DNA of 39,168 bases. It comes from an uncultured Pelagibacteraceae bacterium. GTDB taxonomy: Bacteria > Pseudomonadota > Alphaproteobacteria > Pelagibacterales > Pelagibacteraceae. The stretch is from positions 1 to 39,168 of the forward strand of contig CACKRM010000007.1 of assembly GCA_902602655.1 (NCBI GenBank), read 5' to 3'. This document shows, piece after piece, positions 17,972-27,220 of the stretch. Position numbers and translations under genes: made by a program. Numbering within the stretch: position 1 is the stretch's first letter; every line of letters begins with the position of its first letter. A model generated the notes under the pieces. It saw only the letters and a program-made list of their open reading frames with translations, did no database searches and was not told where the DNA came from.

Positions 17972-18548
17972 ACAATTAATCGAGTCTCTGAAAGCACAAG
18001 GTTTTAAGTTTACTTTTGCAGAATTTGATGAAATCGGCAATTATTTACCTGAAGACTCAGATTGGAATTACAAAGATGTTACGCATCTTAATCATGTTCA
18101 CACAAAAGTTCACAGTGTCTTGGCAACTGCTTTAGATGACATGACAACTTGTATAAATCTTCAGAACATATCTCTTTTAGGAGTCAAAATACCTTTATCT
18201 ATGGTTAATTATGAGTTTGATAAGTTTAATCAAATATACTTTACTTCCTCAGGACCATTTGTAATTATCGGTAACACATTAAGCGAATTACATGGTAAAG
18301 ACCAAACTAAAGTAATTACTAAATTTGCTATTGGTTCCAAAGGATTTGTCTCAATTTTTCATCCATTAATTAAATTTGTTTTATCAAAAAATCATAAGAA
18401 ATTGATGGAAGAAGACACACCTATGCGAGTTCGTAGAGGTTTGCTTAGAAAAAATGGGCACTCTTTTTATATTCCAAAAGAAACATATCCATTTTATTTT
18501 TCAGAGGAAATAAGTAGATCAAACATTTTTTTAAAAAAAAATCGATAA
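17955..18548 (+). CDS. Hypothetical protein, SRPBCC/Rieske-oxygenase-catalytic-like; probable first half of a Rieske protein split at an A9 run
   Basis: 197 aa; HLNHVHTKVH cluster; MRVRRGLLRKNGHSFY; ends just after A9 and is followed in the +1 frame by a Rieske domain. Confidence 0.65.
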   Translation: MKKSYEQLIESLKAQGFKFTFAEFDEIGNYLPEDSDWNYKDVTHLNHVHTKVHSVLATALDDMTTCINLQNISLLGVKIPLSMVNYEFDKFNQIYFTSSGPFVIIGNTLSELHGKDQTKVITKFAIGSKGFVSIFHPLIKFVLSKNHKKLMEEDTPMRVRRGLLRKNGHSFYIPKETYPFYFSEEISRSNIFLKKNR

Positions 18549-18918
18549 TGGAATTTCAATTTCTAAAAAAGATCTTTATAAAAAAGGTGAAAAAGAAGAA
18601 AGCATAGGTGAAGAAATTGGTATCTATTCTTTTTTTACAACAAATAAAGATGGACAAATCAGCCTTTGGACTTCAACGTGTTCTCACGAAGGTGCTTTTT
18701 TAAGCAAACAATGTTTAAAAAAAAATATATTAAAATGCCCTTGGCACGGAAGAAAAATACAACCACTTTTAACAGTCAATAATGAAAAGAATATAAAGAT
18801 TATTCCAAGCATTGATTATGTTGTAAGAGAAGAAACAGATCATATCAAAATAAAATTTAGAAATGAGCCTGAATATTATAACAAAAAACCTTATAAATTC
18901 TTAAGTTTTGAGAATTGA
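18535..18918 (+). CDS. Rieske [2Fe-2S] domain reading frame (+1 relative to 17955-18548), no conventional start; probable second half of a frameshifted gene
   Basis: Manual translation NGISISKKDLYKKGEKEES...LWTSTCSHEGAFLSKQCLKKNILKCPWHGRKIQPLL...KFLSFEN*; CxH-X16-CxxH motif; no ATG/GTG/TTG upstream of the motif in frame. Not in the supplied ORF track. Confidence 0.75.
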   Translation, partial: KKIDNGISISKKDLYKKGEKEESIGEEIGIYSFFTTNKDGQISLWTSTCSHEGAFLSKQCLKKNILKCPWHGRKIQPLLTVNNEKNIKIIPSIDYVVREETDHIKIKFRNEPEYYNKKPYKFLSFEN

Positions 18919-19008
18919 GCAAAATTGTTTATAACTCCAAAATTTTTATGTGTCATTCTGACCCAAAAAGTTTATACAAATTTAAATTAAAAAGCATATA
19001 TTAAAACT

Positions 19009-19521
19009 ATGGACGAAAAGCCAAAAAAAAGTAAAAGAGATTTTTTATTCACAGCTAGCTACACTTTGGGTGCAGTCGGAATTGGTGCAACGATCTGGCC
19101 ATTAATTGATCAGATGAATCCTGACACTTCCGTTAAAGCTCTAGCAACTACTGAAGTTGACTTAACCCAGATTGAGCCTGGAAATTCTATAACTGTTTTA
19201 TGGAGAGGCAAACCGGTATTCATAAAAAGAAGAACTCAATCCGAAATAGAAGAGGCTGAGTCCGTTAATTTAACTGAACTACCTCATCCTGAAAAGGATC
19301 AGGATCGCGTAAAAAAAAAGGAGTGGTTAGTAATGTTAGGTGTATGTACCCATCTTGGTTGCGTGCCTCTTTCAGATAAGGGAGAATATAACGGTTGGTT
19401 TTGCCCTTGCCACGGATCTCACTACGATACTTCTGGGAGAATAAGAAAGGGTCCAGCCCCAACTAACATGGAAATACCAAAGTACGAATTTGTAAATAAC
19501 AATACAATAAAAATTGGATAA
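19009..19521 (+). CDS. petA: Ubiquinol-cytochrome c reductase iron-sulfur subunit
   Basis: Single TM plus [11 protein letters not shown]...[28 protein letters not shown]. Confidence 0.97.
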   Translation: MDEKPKKSKRDFLFTASYTLGAVGIGATIWPLIDQMNPDTSVKALATTEVDLTQIEPGNSITVLWRGKPVFIKRRTQSEIEEAESVNLTELPHPEKDQDRVKKKEWLVMLGVCTHLGCVPLSDKGEYNGWFCPCHGSHYDTSGRIRKGPAPTNMEIPKYEFVNNNTIKIG

Positions 19522-19526
19522 AAATA

Positions 19527-20744
19527 ATGAGTGAAAAAACATACGTACCATCAACTAAATTTGGAAAGTGGTTTAACGATAGATTGCCATTATTAAGTTT
19601 GAGTGCACATCTAATGGAATATCCAACTCCAAAAAATTTAAATTACTGGTGGACTTTTGGTGGAATTCTAACTTTTTGTTTAGCTTCACAGATAGTAACT
19701 GGGATAGTTTTAGGTATGCATTATATTGCTCACACCGATATGGCTTTTAATAGCATTGAACACATTATGAGAGATGTAAATTATGGCTGGCTTTTAAGAT
19801 ACATTCATAGCAATGGTGCATCAATGTTTTTCTTGGCAGTTTATATTCACATTTTTAGATCTTTATTCTACGGCTCTTATAAATCACCAAGAGAGATAAT
19901 TTGGATACTTGGAATGATGATTTATTTATTAATGATGGCTACAGCATTTATGGGATATGTATTACCTTGGGGACAAATGAGTTTTTGGGGAGCAACTGTA
20001 ATAACTAACTTATTTAGTGCGATCCCATTAATTGGTGATAGTATTACAACTTGGTTGTGGGGAGGATATTCTGTCGACAATCCAACTTTAACAAGATTTT
20101 TTAGTTTACATTATCTTCTACCATTTATGATACTTGGTTTGGTAGTCTTACATATTTGGGCGCTTCACGTTCCTGGTAATAACAATCCTATTGGTATAGA
20201 TATTAAGAAACCATCTAAGGACACCGTTCCGTTTCATCCGTATATAACAATTAAAGATCTTTTTGCTCTATTAATTTTTGTAATTATATTTGCTGGTTTT
20301 GTATTTTTTTCTCCTAACATTTTAGGACATCCAGACAATTATATTCCTGCTAATCCACTCATAACTCCAACTCATATAGTTCCAGAATGGTATCTTTTAC
20401 CTTTTTATGCTATTTTGAGATCTGTTCCAGATAAACTTGGCGGAGTAATACTTCTTTTTGCATCAATCTTCATTTTATTTGCATTACCATGGCTCGACAG
20501 AAGCAAGGTAAGATCTGCAATTTTTAGACCTTTATATAGACAATTTTTTTGGATTTTAATGATTGATGTTTTTGTTCTTGGATACATGGGAGCAATGCCG
20601 GCAGAAGGAACTTACCTATTGATTGCTAGAATTGCTACTGCTTACTATTTCGTCCATTTTTTGGTTGTTTTACCAATATTAAGCTCAGTTGAAAAAACAG
20701 AACCAATTCCACTTGGAATATCCGATCCCGTTTTAAAAACCTAA
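19527..20744 (+). CDS. petB: Cytochrome b of the bc1 complex
   Basis: [67 protein letters not shown]. Confidence 0.98.
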   Translation: MSEKTYVPSTKFGKWFNDRLPLLSLSAHLMEYPTPKNLNYWWTFGGILTFCLASQIVTGIVLGMHYIAHTDMAFNSIEHIMRDVNYGWLLRYIHSNGASMFFLAVYIHIFRSLFYGSYKSPREIIWILGMMIYLLMMATAFMGYVLPWGQMSFWGATVITNLFSAIPLIGDSITTWLWGGYSVDNPTLTRFFSLHYLLPFMILGLVVLHIWALHVPGNNNPIGIDIKKPSKDTVPFHPYITIKDLFALLIFVIIFAGFVFFSPNILGHPDNYIPANPLITPTHIVPEWYLLPFYAILRSVPDKLGGVILLFASIFILFALPWLDRSKVRSAIFRPLYRQFFWILMIDVFVLGYMGAMPAEGTYLLIARIATAYYFVHFLVVLPILSSVEKTEPIPLGISDPVLKT

Positions 20745-20748
20745 TTAT

Positions 20749-21525
20749 ATGTTACTGAAGAAAAATATTTTTTATATTCTCGTCACTTCTTTAATTTTAA
20801 TGTCAAGTTTATCAGCTGAAGAAAAAAAATTAATAGAGGTGGATTGGAGTTTCAAAGGGGTTGCAGGTAAATTTGACCGATCTTCTTTGCAAAGAGGTTA
20901 CCAAGTCTATACAGAAGTTTGTGCATCTTGCCATTCAATGAATTTACTTAGTTATAGAAATTTAGGTGAAAATGGGGGGCCAGAATTTTCAATTGATCAA
21001 GTAAAAGCAATAGCTTCTGCAGCTGAGGTTATGGACGGTCCAGATAGCCAAGGTGAAATGTTTACTAGACCTGGAAGACCATCTGATAAATTTGTGTCCC
21101 CGTATCCAAATGTAGAAGCTGCAACTGCTGCAAATGGTGGAGCTTACCCTCCAGATATGTCAGTCCTAGTTAAGGCAAGAAAAGGTGGTTCGAATTATAT
21201 TTACTCTGTTCTTATGGGTTATGAGGATCCTCCAGTAGGCTTTCAATTAGATGATGGTGTTTATTACAATAAGTACATGCACGGAAATAAAATTAAAATG
21301 TCCAACCCTTTATCCGAAGGAATAGTTGATTATGCAGATGGAACAAACGCTTCTGAGGAACAAATGGCAAAAGATGTGACCACTTTTTTAACTTGGGCTG
21401 CAGAACCTCACTTAGAACAAAGACATAAAATGGGAGTTAAAGTTTTAATATTTTTAATTATTTTAACAACGTTAGTTTACTTCAGTATGAGAAGACTTTG
21501 GTCAAGGATTGACACGGAAGTGTAA
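20749..21525 (+). CDS. petC: Cytochrome c1
   Basis: Signal peptide, CASCHSMNLLSYRNL heme site, YPNVEAATAANGGAYPPDMSVL, C-terminal TM anchor. Confidence 0.96.
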   Translation: MLLKKNIFYILVTSLILMSSLSAEEKKLIEVDWSFKGVAGKFDRSSLQRGYQVYTEVCASCHSMNLLSYRNLGENGGPEFSIDQVKAIASAAEVMDGPDSQGEMFTRPGRPSDKFVSPYPNVEAATAANGGAYPPDMSVLVKARKGGSNYIYSVLMGYEDPPVGFQLDDGVYYNKYMHGNKIKMSNPLSEGIVDYADGTNASEEQMAKDVTTFLTWAAEPHLEQRHKMGVKVLIFLIILTTLVYFSMRRLWSRIDTEV

Positions 21526-22575
21526 TACATCGCCATCTTTAACAATATAATCTTTGCCCTCAATTCTAAGTTTTCCATTCTCTTTACATTTTTCTAGACT
21601 TCCATATTTAATAAAATCGTTACTTGTTACTACCTCTGCTCTAATAAAATTTTTCTCAAAGTCTGTGTGAATGACACTAGCAGCCTTAGGGGCAGATGTT
21701 TCTTTTTTAACGGTCCAAGCTCTGCTTTCCTTTGGGCCTGAAGTAAAAAAAGTATTTAAATTTAAAAGATCATAACCCTCTCTTATGAGTTTATTTAAGC
21801 CAGTTTTGTCCAACCCAATTTCTTTCATAAAATTTTCTCTCTCATTTTTATCTAAACCCATTAGTTGATCTTCTATATCTGCACAAATAATTATAACTTT
21901 TTCATTTAAATTTTTTTGTCTACAAATTTTAGTATAATTATTACCTTCAGAAACACTTTTTTCATCAACATTACAGACGATAATTTTCGGTTTTAAACTC
22001 AATAATCCTAACTTATTTAAATAAACCTTTTCAGAGAGATCTAGATTCTCCAATCCTTTCTTCTCTAAATTTAAAAATTTTAAATACTTTTCTAGAATAT
22101 TTATCTCTTTATCACTTAAAATTTTTCTCTTTCCTTTTGAAAGTTTTTTTTCGAGCATATCAATGTCTGACAATAAAATTTCAGTTTGAATTGTTTCTAA
22201 ATCTTTTATTGGGTCTATGGTTGAATTTACATGCTGTATTTTTTCAGAATCAAAACATCTTACTAAATGAATTATTGCATCCACTTCTTTTATATGCGAT
22301 AAAAATTTATTACCAAGACCTTCGCCTTTTGAGGCTCCTTTGACTAATCCAGCAATATCGACAAAAGTAATATTGGTGTATATTTTTTTTTTTGAATTAG
22401 ATAATTGTGAAAGTTTATCCAATCTAACATCAGGAACATCAACAACTCCTATATTGGGGTCAATAGTACAGAATGGAAAATTCGCTGCTTCAGCATTTTT
22501 TGATGCGGTTAGAGCATTAAAAAGAGTAGACTTACCCACATTTGGTAAACCTACGATCCCACATTTAAATCCCAT
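21502..22575 (-). CDS. ychF: Ribosome-binding ATPase YchF
   Basis: GIVGLPNVGKSTLFNALT, ANFPFCTIDPN, FVDIAGLVKGASKGEGLGNKFLSHI, KDGDVLHFRVNP. Confidence 0.97.
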   Translation of the reverse strand: MGFKCGIVGLPNVGKSTLFNALTASKNAEAANFPFCTIDPNIGVVDVPDVRLDKLSQLSNSKKKIYTNITFVDIAGLVKGASKGEGLGNKFLSHIKEVDAIIHLVRCFDSEKIQHVNSTIDPIKDLETIQTEILLSDIDMLEKKLSKGKRKILSDKEINILEKYLKFLNLEKKGLENLDLSEKVYLNKLGLLSLKPKIIVCNVDEKSVSEGNNYTKICRQKNLNEKVIIICADIEDQLMGLDKNERENFMKEIGLDKTGLNKLIREGYDLLNLNTFFTSGPKESRAWTVKKETSAPKAASVIHTDFEKNFIRAEVVTSNDFIKYGSLEKCKENGKLRIEGKDYIVKDGDVLHFRVNP

Positions 22576-23137
22576 TTAGATTTTTATTAACTTTGCTTGA
22601 AAATAAATCAATTTTTTTTTCAATCAATGTTGGGACAAGCTTAACTATATTTTCTGTAATTTCCTGAATTTTAGTTTCTTCATCTTCTTTAAAATCTTCA
22701 AGCACATGACTATTTACTTTTTTTTTCTCTTTAGGATGCCCAATACCTATTCTAACTCTAGAGTAGTCTTTTCCTATAAATTTATCTATGGACTCAATAC
22801 CATTATGGCCCGCACTTCCTCCACCAAACTTTGCTTTTACCTTACCAAAATCTATATCCATATCATCATGAAAAACAATTACGTCTTTTGCATCAATTTT
22901 AAAATAGTCAATTAGTTCTTTAATTGCTGTTCCAGAATTATTCATAAATGTCAGGGGCTTAATGGCGTAAACCTTTTTTGTTTCAATATTTCCTGTTGTT
23001 AAAAGACCTTTAAATTTTGGTTTCTGTTTTGAAAGTTTGTAGTGAAGATTTATAGCATCAATGATCTTCCATCCTATGTTATGACGATTGTTTGCGTTAT
23101 TAGGTCCTGGATTGCCTAATCCAACTAGTAATAGCAT
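22565..23137 (-). CDS. pth: Peptidyl-tRNA hydrolase
   Basis: LLVGLGNPGPNNANNRHNIG, PLTFMNNSG, VFHDDMDIDFGKVKAKFGGGSAGHNGI. Confidence 0.97.
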   Translation of the reverse strand: MLLLVGLGNPGPNNANNRHNIGWKIIDAINLHYKLSKQKPKFKGLLTTGNIETKKVYAIKPLTFMNNSGTAIKELIDYFKIDAKDVIVFHDDMDIDFGKVKAKFGGGSAGHNGIESIDKFIGKDYSRVRIGIGHPKEKKKVNSHVLEDFKEDEETKIQEITENIVKLVPTLIEKKIDLFSSKVNKNLNGI

Positions 23138-23143
23138 AATAAA

Positions 23144-23905
23144 TTATTTTTTTTCAGGTTGTTTTTTTTCTGTAGCCGGTTTTTTACTGGCAGCAGCTTG
23201 TTCTTTTCCTTTATCATCTTTTTTTGGAGCTTCGCCATCTTTAGGCGGGCTACCAGCAGAAGCCTCAGTAGCTTCGGTTCCTGGTGCAGCTTCTCCTTCC
23301 GCTCCTTCAGCTGGCGTTTCTTCAGCAGGTTTTTCTGGTTCTTTAACAATTGTTGGTGCTGCAACAGTGGCTATTACAAAATCTCTATCTGCTATTGTAG
23401 GCTTAACTTCTTGAGGTAAGTTTACTGAAGATATTTTAATACTAGATCCAATATCCAAACCTGCTAGATCAACGACTAAACTTTCAGGAATTTTATCTGC
23501 AGGACACTTTAGTTCAACTTTTCTTCTAACAATATTAAGAACTCCACCTTTTTTTAAACCTGGGCAGTCAGCGTTATTTTTAAATTGAACTGGAATTTCT
23601 ATTACAATTTTTGATCCACTTACAATTCTCATAAAGTCAATATGTATCGGCTCATCAGACACAACATGATAAGAGACTTCTCTTGGTAAAACTTTTTGTT
23701 TGTTTCCATCTAAATCTAACTCAACAATGGTTGATAAAAAAGAGTCTGAATTTAAAATATTTTTAACAGATTTCATTTCCACAGAAATTTTTGTATTAGG
23801 ATCTTTTCCTCCATAAAGGATAGCAGGGATTAAACCACTCTTTCTTAATTGATTGATTTGACCAGTGGATCTATTATCTCTTTTTTTTGCTTTTAAATTA
23901 TTCAT
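23144..23905 (-). CDS. rplY: 50S ribosomal protein L25/CTC with long charged C-terminal tail
   Basis: NRSTGQINQLRKSGLIPAILYGG, HIDFMRI, followed by a P/E/A/K-rich tail; adjacent to pth. Confidence 0.93.
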   Translation of the reverse strand: MNNLKAKKRDNRSTGQINQLRKSGLIPAILYGGKDPNTKISVEMKSVKNILNSDSFLSTIVELDLDGNKQKVLPREVSYHVVSDEPIHIDFMRIVSGSKIVIEIPVQFKNNADCPGLKKGGVLNIVRRKVELKCPADKIPESLVVDLAGLDIGSSIKISSVNLPQEVKPTIADRDFVIATVAAPTIVKEPEKPAEETPAEGAEGEAAPGTEATEASAGSPPKDGEAPKKDDKGKEQAAASKKPATEKKQPEKK

Positions 23906-23955
23906 TATAATTATTGGATGTGCTATTTAACTCAACTTCAAAAATAAAACAAGTA

Positions 23956-24888
23956 TTAATTAAACAAATCTGACACAGATGTTGAGTTAGAAATTCTTTT
24001 AATAGCTTCCGCCATTAATTGAGATATGGATAATACCTCAATTTTCTTATTATTTTTTATTTTTTGTGCATTGTCGATTGAGTCAGTTATAATTAATTTC
24101 TTGACTTTTGACTTACTAATTTTACTTGCAGCATCTTTACTTAAAACAGCGTGCGTAATAAAGACGTAAACATCAGCTGCTCCTTGTTTTTTTAATTCTT
24201 CAGCAGCATTAACTATTGTTCCTCCGCTATCAATTATATCGTCTACAATTATACAAGTTTTCCCTCTTACATTTCCAATTATATTCATTACTTTTGACTG
24301 CCCTGGTTTAGGTCTTCTTTTGTCTATAATTGCTAAGTCAGCTTTTATTCTTGTAGCTAAACCTCTAGTTCTCTGCACTCCACCAACATCAGGTGAAACA
24401 CAAATTAAATTTTTACTTTTAAGTTTTCTTTTTATATATTTTGCAAACAAAGGTGTTGTGAACAGGTTATCTACTGGCATATCAAAAAAACCTTGAATTT
24501 GTCCTGCATGTAAATCAACAGTTACAACTCTACTAGCACCAGCATTTGTAATTAAATTTGCTACAACTTTTGCTGAAATAGATGTCCTTGGGACAACTTT
24601 TCTATCTTGTCTTGCGTAACCAAAGTAAGGAATTACCGCAGTAATATTTTTTGCAGATGATCTTTTTAAAGCGTCAATAACAAGTAACAATTCCATTAGG
24701 TTATCGTTAGCTGGATTTGAGGTTGATTGAATAACAAAAATACTATTACCTCTTATGTTTTCATTTATTTCAACATATATTTCTCCATCTGCAAATCTTT
24801 TGATATTTGTGTTTACAAGTTTTAGCTTTAATTGTTTGCAGATATTCTTACTTAGCTTAGAATTACTAGTTCCAGATAAGATTTTCAT
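23956..24888 (-). CDS. prs: Ribose-phosphate pyrophosphokinase
   Basis: FADGEIYVEINENIRG, YFGYARQDRK, CIIVDDIIDSGGTI. Confidence 0.97.
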   Translation of the reverse strand: MKILSGTSNSKLSKNICKQLKLKLVNTNIKRFADGEIYVEINENIRGNSIFVIQSTSNPANDNLMELLLVIDALKRSSAKNITAVIPYFGYARQDRKVVPRTSISAKVVANLITNAGASRVVTVDLHAGQIQGFFDMPVDNLFTTPLFAKYIKRKLKSKNLICVSPDVGGVQRTRGLATRIKADLAIIDKRRPKPGQSKVMNIIGNVRGKTCIIVDDIIDSGGTIVNAAEELKKQGAADVYVFITHAVLSKDAASKISKSKVKKLIITDSIDNAQKIKNNKKIEVLSISQLMAEAIKRISNSTSVSDLFN

Positions 24889-24933
24889 GAAATATGATTA
24901 TTTATACAATATTTAATTAAGTTTTCAAACAAA

Positions 24934-25698
24934 TTAATTTTTAATGAGGCTTATTGTTGAGATACACCTTCCATAATCGGCTTGTTCTAATTTTTTAGAC
25001 CTTCTGTAACTAAAGAAATTATCGCTATCTTTAAAGGTATCAAAATTTATATTTTCTATATAAGACACCACGGACACTGAAAGCTTCTTATTCACATAAT
25101 TTCTAATATCAAACAAAAATTTATTATTGTTTTTTCTTATAAAAAATTTTTTATTAATTTCAGATTCTCTTAAAAAAAAATCATAAAATTCTTGTGAGAC
25201 CTCATAACTTTCTTTTCCTATACAAGGTCCAATGGCAGCAATAATTTTAGCGTTTTTATTTATTCTTTTAAATTGATCAAGAGTATTTTCTATTATACCT
25301 GAAGCTGCCCCTTTCCAGCCGGCGTGGATACACCCAACTATTTTATTAACCTCATCATATAAGATTATAGGAACACAATCTGCAGTCAGAACACCTATAG
25401 CAACACCTTCTATTTTTGTTAAAAGAGCATCGGCAGTTATTTTTTTATTTTTTTTATTTTTTTCATCAATAAAAACAACCTTGTTACTGTGAGTTTGATG
25501 CATTAAAAATAAATTTTCGTTTTTTACGCCTATTTTTTTCGAAACATAATCTAAATTTTTTTCAACATTTATTCTGTCATCGTTTGAACCTAAACCGCAA
25601 TTTAATTCTTTGTATAGACCTGATGAAAATCCATTTTTTCTAGAAAAAAAACAATGTTTTAAATTGCTAAATTCTTTTAATTTTTTTGAATAAAACAC
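24934..25698 (-). CDS. pgeF: Peptidoglycan editing factor / polyphenol oxidase family (YfiH)
   Basis: HQTHSNKVV, LTADCVPIILYD, GCIHAGWKGAASGI, IGPCIGKESYEV. Confidence 0.93.
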   Translation of the reverse strand: MFYSKKLKEFSNLKHCFFSRKNGFSSGLYKELNCGLGSNDDRINVEKNLDYVSKKIGVKNENLFLMHQTHSNKVVFIDEKNKKNKKITADALLTKIEGVAIGVLTADCVPIILYDEVNKIVGCIHAGWKGAASGIIENTLDQFKRINKNAKIIAAIGPCIGKESYEVSQEFYDFFLRESEINKKFFIRKNNNKFLFDIRNYVNKKLSVSVVSYIENINFDTFKDSDNFFSYRRSKKLEQADYGRCISTISLIKN

Positions 25699-26741
25699 TA
25701 TTTAAATCCTAATGAAATTTTTTTTTTACTTTTATAAGCACATATCACTTTAAATAATTGACCCATTTGTTTTGGATCAAGAAGTCTTTGTAATCTATAA
25801 TATAAATCTGACTTCTCTTTAAAAGACATTTTATTACTCAATATTCCCGCTCTTTTAATGATACCAACTCTCTTTAAAAAAAAACTTTGAGATACTACAT
25901 TGTTAACATTTAAATTTTGTATCTTAAGAAAATTTTTTAAAAGGTCAAAATTTACTAAGTATGTAATATCAGCTTTTCCAATATTATCAAAAATCATATT
26001 TTTTTTGTGTTTTTTTACTGATTGTAAAGTACTAACGTTATTTTGTCCTAAGAAACCATAATCTACTAGTAGCAGCCCCCCTCCAACACTCTTAATTTTT
26101 TTTGAAACTAAGGCCAACTCTTTAAGGCCAGACTTAGGATATTCAAAAATACCGTCAAATTTTAAAATTCCATATTTCCCAAGCTCTTGTAACATGCTAG
26201 ATGAAACTTTTTTATAAACAGTTTTAAGAAATTTTTTTTCTTTAAATTTAAAATATTTTTCATAAATTTCATTATTTTTTTTTTTAAATTGTTTAATGGG
26301 GATGGCATCAAAAAATTCATTTCCGAAAAAAATAGCTGGACAATTTTTTAATGTTTTAAAATTTTTTATCCATGAAATTTTTTGTCCTTTTAAGTTTTTT
26401 TTTTGAATTTTAATTAGTTTTTCACTTTTTTCGTATAAATAAATTTTTGTAGAATTTTTGAATTGTGGAAATTTTTCAAAAGTGTTCAAAAGAGTTTTAC
26501 ATAAACGCCCATCTCCAGGACCTAATTCCACAAAACTAAAATTTTTAGGTTTACCTATCATTTCCCAAAAATAAATAATCCATATTGCTATCATTTCACT
26601 GAAAAGAAAAGATATTCCGGGAGAAGTAATAAAATCTCCGTCTTTTCCAAAAGGATCTTTTGAAAAATAATAACCAGTCTTTTTATTATAAAGTGCTTCT
26701 TCAATAAATTTGTCTACTGGAATTGTTTTTAAATCTCTCAT
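25698..26741 (-). CDS. MidA/NDUFAF7-like SAM-dependent methyltransferase
   Basis: EALYNKKTGYYFSKDPFGKDGDFITSPGIS, FVELGPGDGRL, GNEFFDAIPIKQF. Confidence 0.88.
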   Translation of the reverse strand: MRDLKTIPVDKFIEEALYNKKTGYYFSKDPFGKDGDFITSPGISFLFSEMIAIWIIYFWEMIGKPKNFSFVELGPGDGRLCKTLLNTFEKFPQFKNSTKIYLYEKSEKLIKIQKKNLKGQKISWIKNFKTLKNCPAIFFGNEFFDAIPIKQFKKKNNEIYEKYFKFKEKKFLKTVYKKVSSSMLQELGKYGILKFDGIFEYPKSGLKELALVSKKIKSVGGGLLLVDYGFLGQNNVSTLQSVKKHKKNMIFDNIGKADITYLVNFDLLKNFLKIQNLNVNNVVSQSFFLKRVGIIKRAGILSNKMSFKEKSDLYYRLQRLLDPKQMGQLFKVICAYKSKKKISLGFK

Positions 26742-27220
26742 TCTATAATTTCTTGTTCTAGACCATTCGTCATTTTTACTAAATCATTATAACTTATTTT
26801 AAATACACAATCAGGATGCCCTGCCGCACCATAAACAAAATCAAATCTTTTTAAAGATTTATCTATAAAAATATTTAACTTTTTTAAATGAGCTACAGGT
26901 GCGACGCCGCCTATGGAAAATCCAGTAATCTTTTTCACCTCATCTGCATTTGCCATAGACAGATTCTTTTTAAACAAAATCTTTTTTAATTTATTTAAAG
27001 AACATTTTTTATCACCTGAGACTAGACAGATAACAAAGTCCCCGTTAGATTTAAAAACCAGGCTTTTAATAATTGCACCTAAATTACATTTAAGAGAGCT
27101 CGCAGCATCCCTAGCAGTTCTTGCTGTTTTTTTTAAAATAATAATTTTTAAATTTGGATTAAATTTTTTAAGAAAAAATTCAACTCTCTTAACCGTATCT
27201 TTTTCTAACAAATTGTTCAT
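26738..27220 (-). CDS. YbaK/EbsC-family aminoacyl-tRNA editing protein
   Basis: TARDAASSLKCNLGAIIKSLVFK, SIGGVAPVAH, VYGAAGHPDCVFKIS. Confidence 0.88.
   Translation of the reverse strand: MNNLLEKDTVKRVEFFLKKFNPNLKIIILKKTARTARDAASSLKCNLGAIIKSLVFKSNGDFVICLVSGDKKCSLNKLKKILFKKNLSMANADEVKKITGFSIGGVAPVAHLKKLNIFIDKSLKRFDFVYGAAGHPDCVFKISYNDLVKMTNGLEQEIIE

Noticed and set aside
18548-18607. ATG at 18548 (TAATG) as start of the Rieske half
   Set aside because: That ATG is in a third frame and encodes only MEFQFLKKIFIKKVKKKKA before TAG; it does not lead into the Rieske frame.
21508-21526. Short inverted repeat ACAC-GGAA-GTGT as a petC/ychF terminator
   Set aside because: Only a 4 bp stem without an adjacent U-tract; lies in dual-coding sequence and is likely chance.
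23088-23419. ORFs 23088-23414 (+), 23159-23419 (+) and 23125-23364 (-)
   Set aside because: Overlap the L25 low-complexity tail in other frames; repetitive residue composition is a by-product of the Pro/Glu/Ala/Lys codons.
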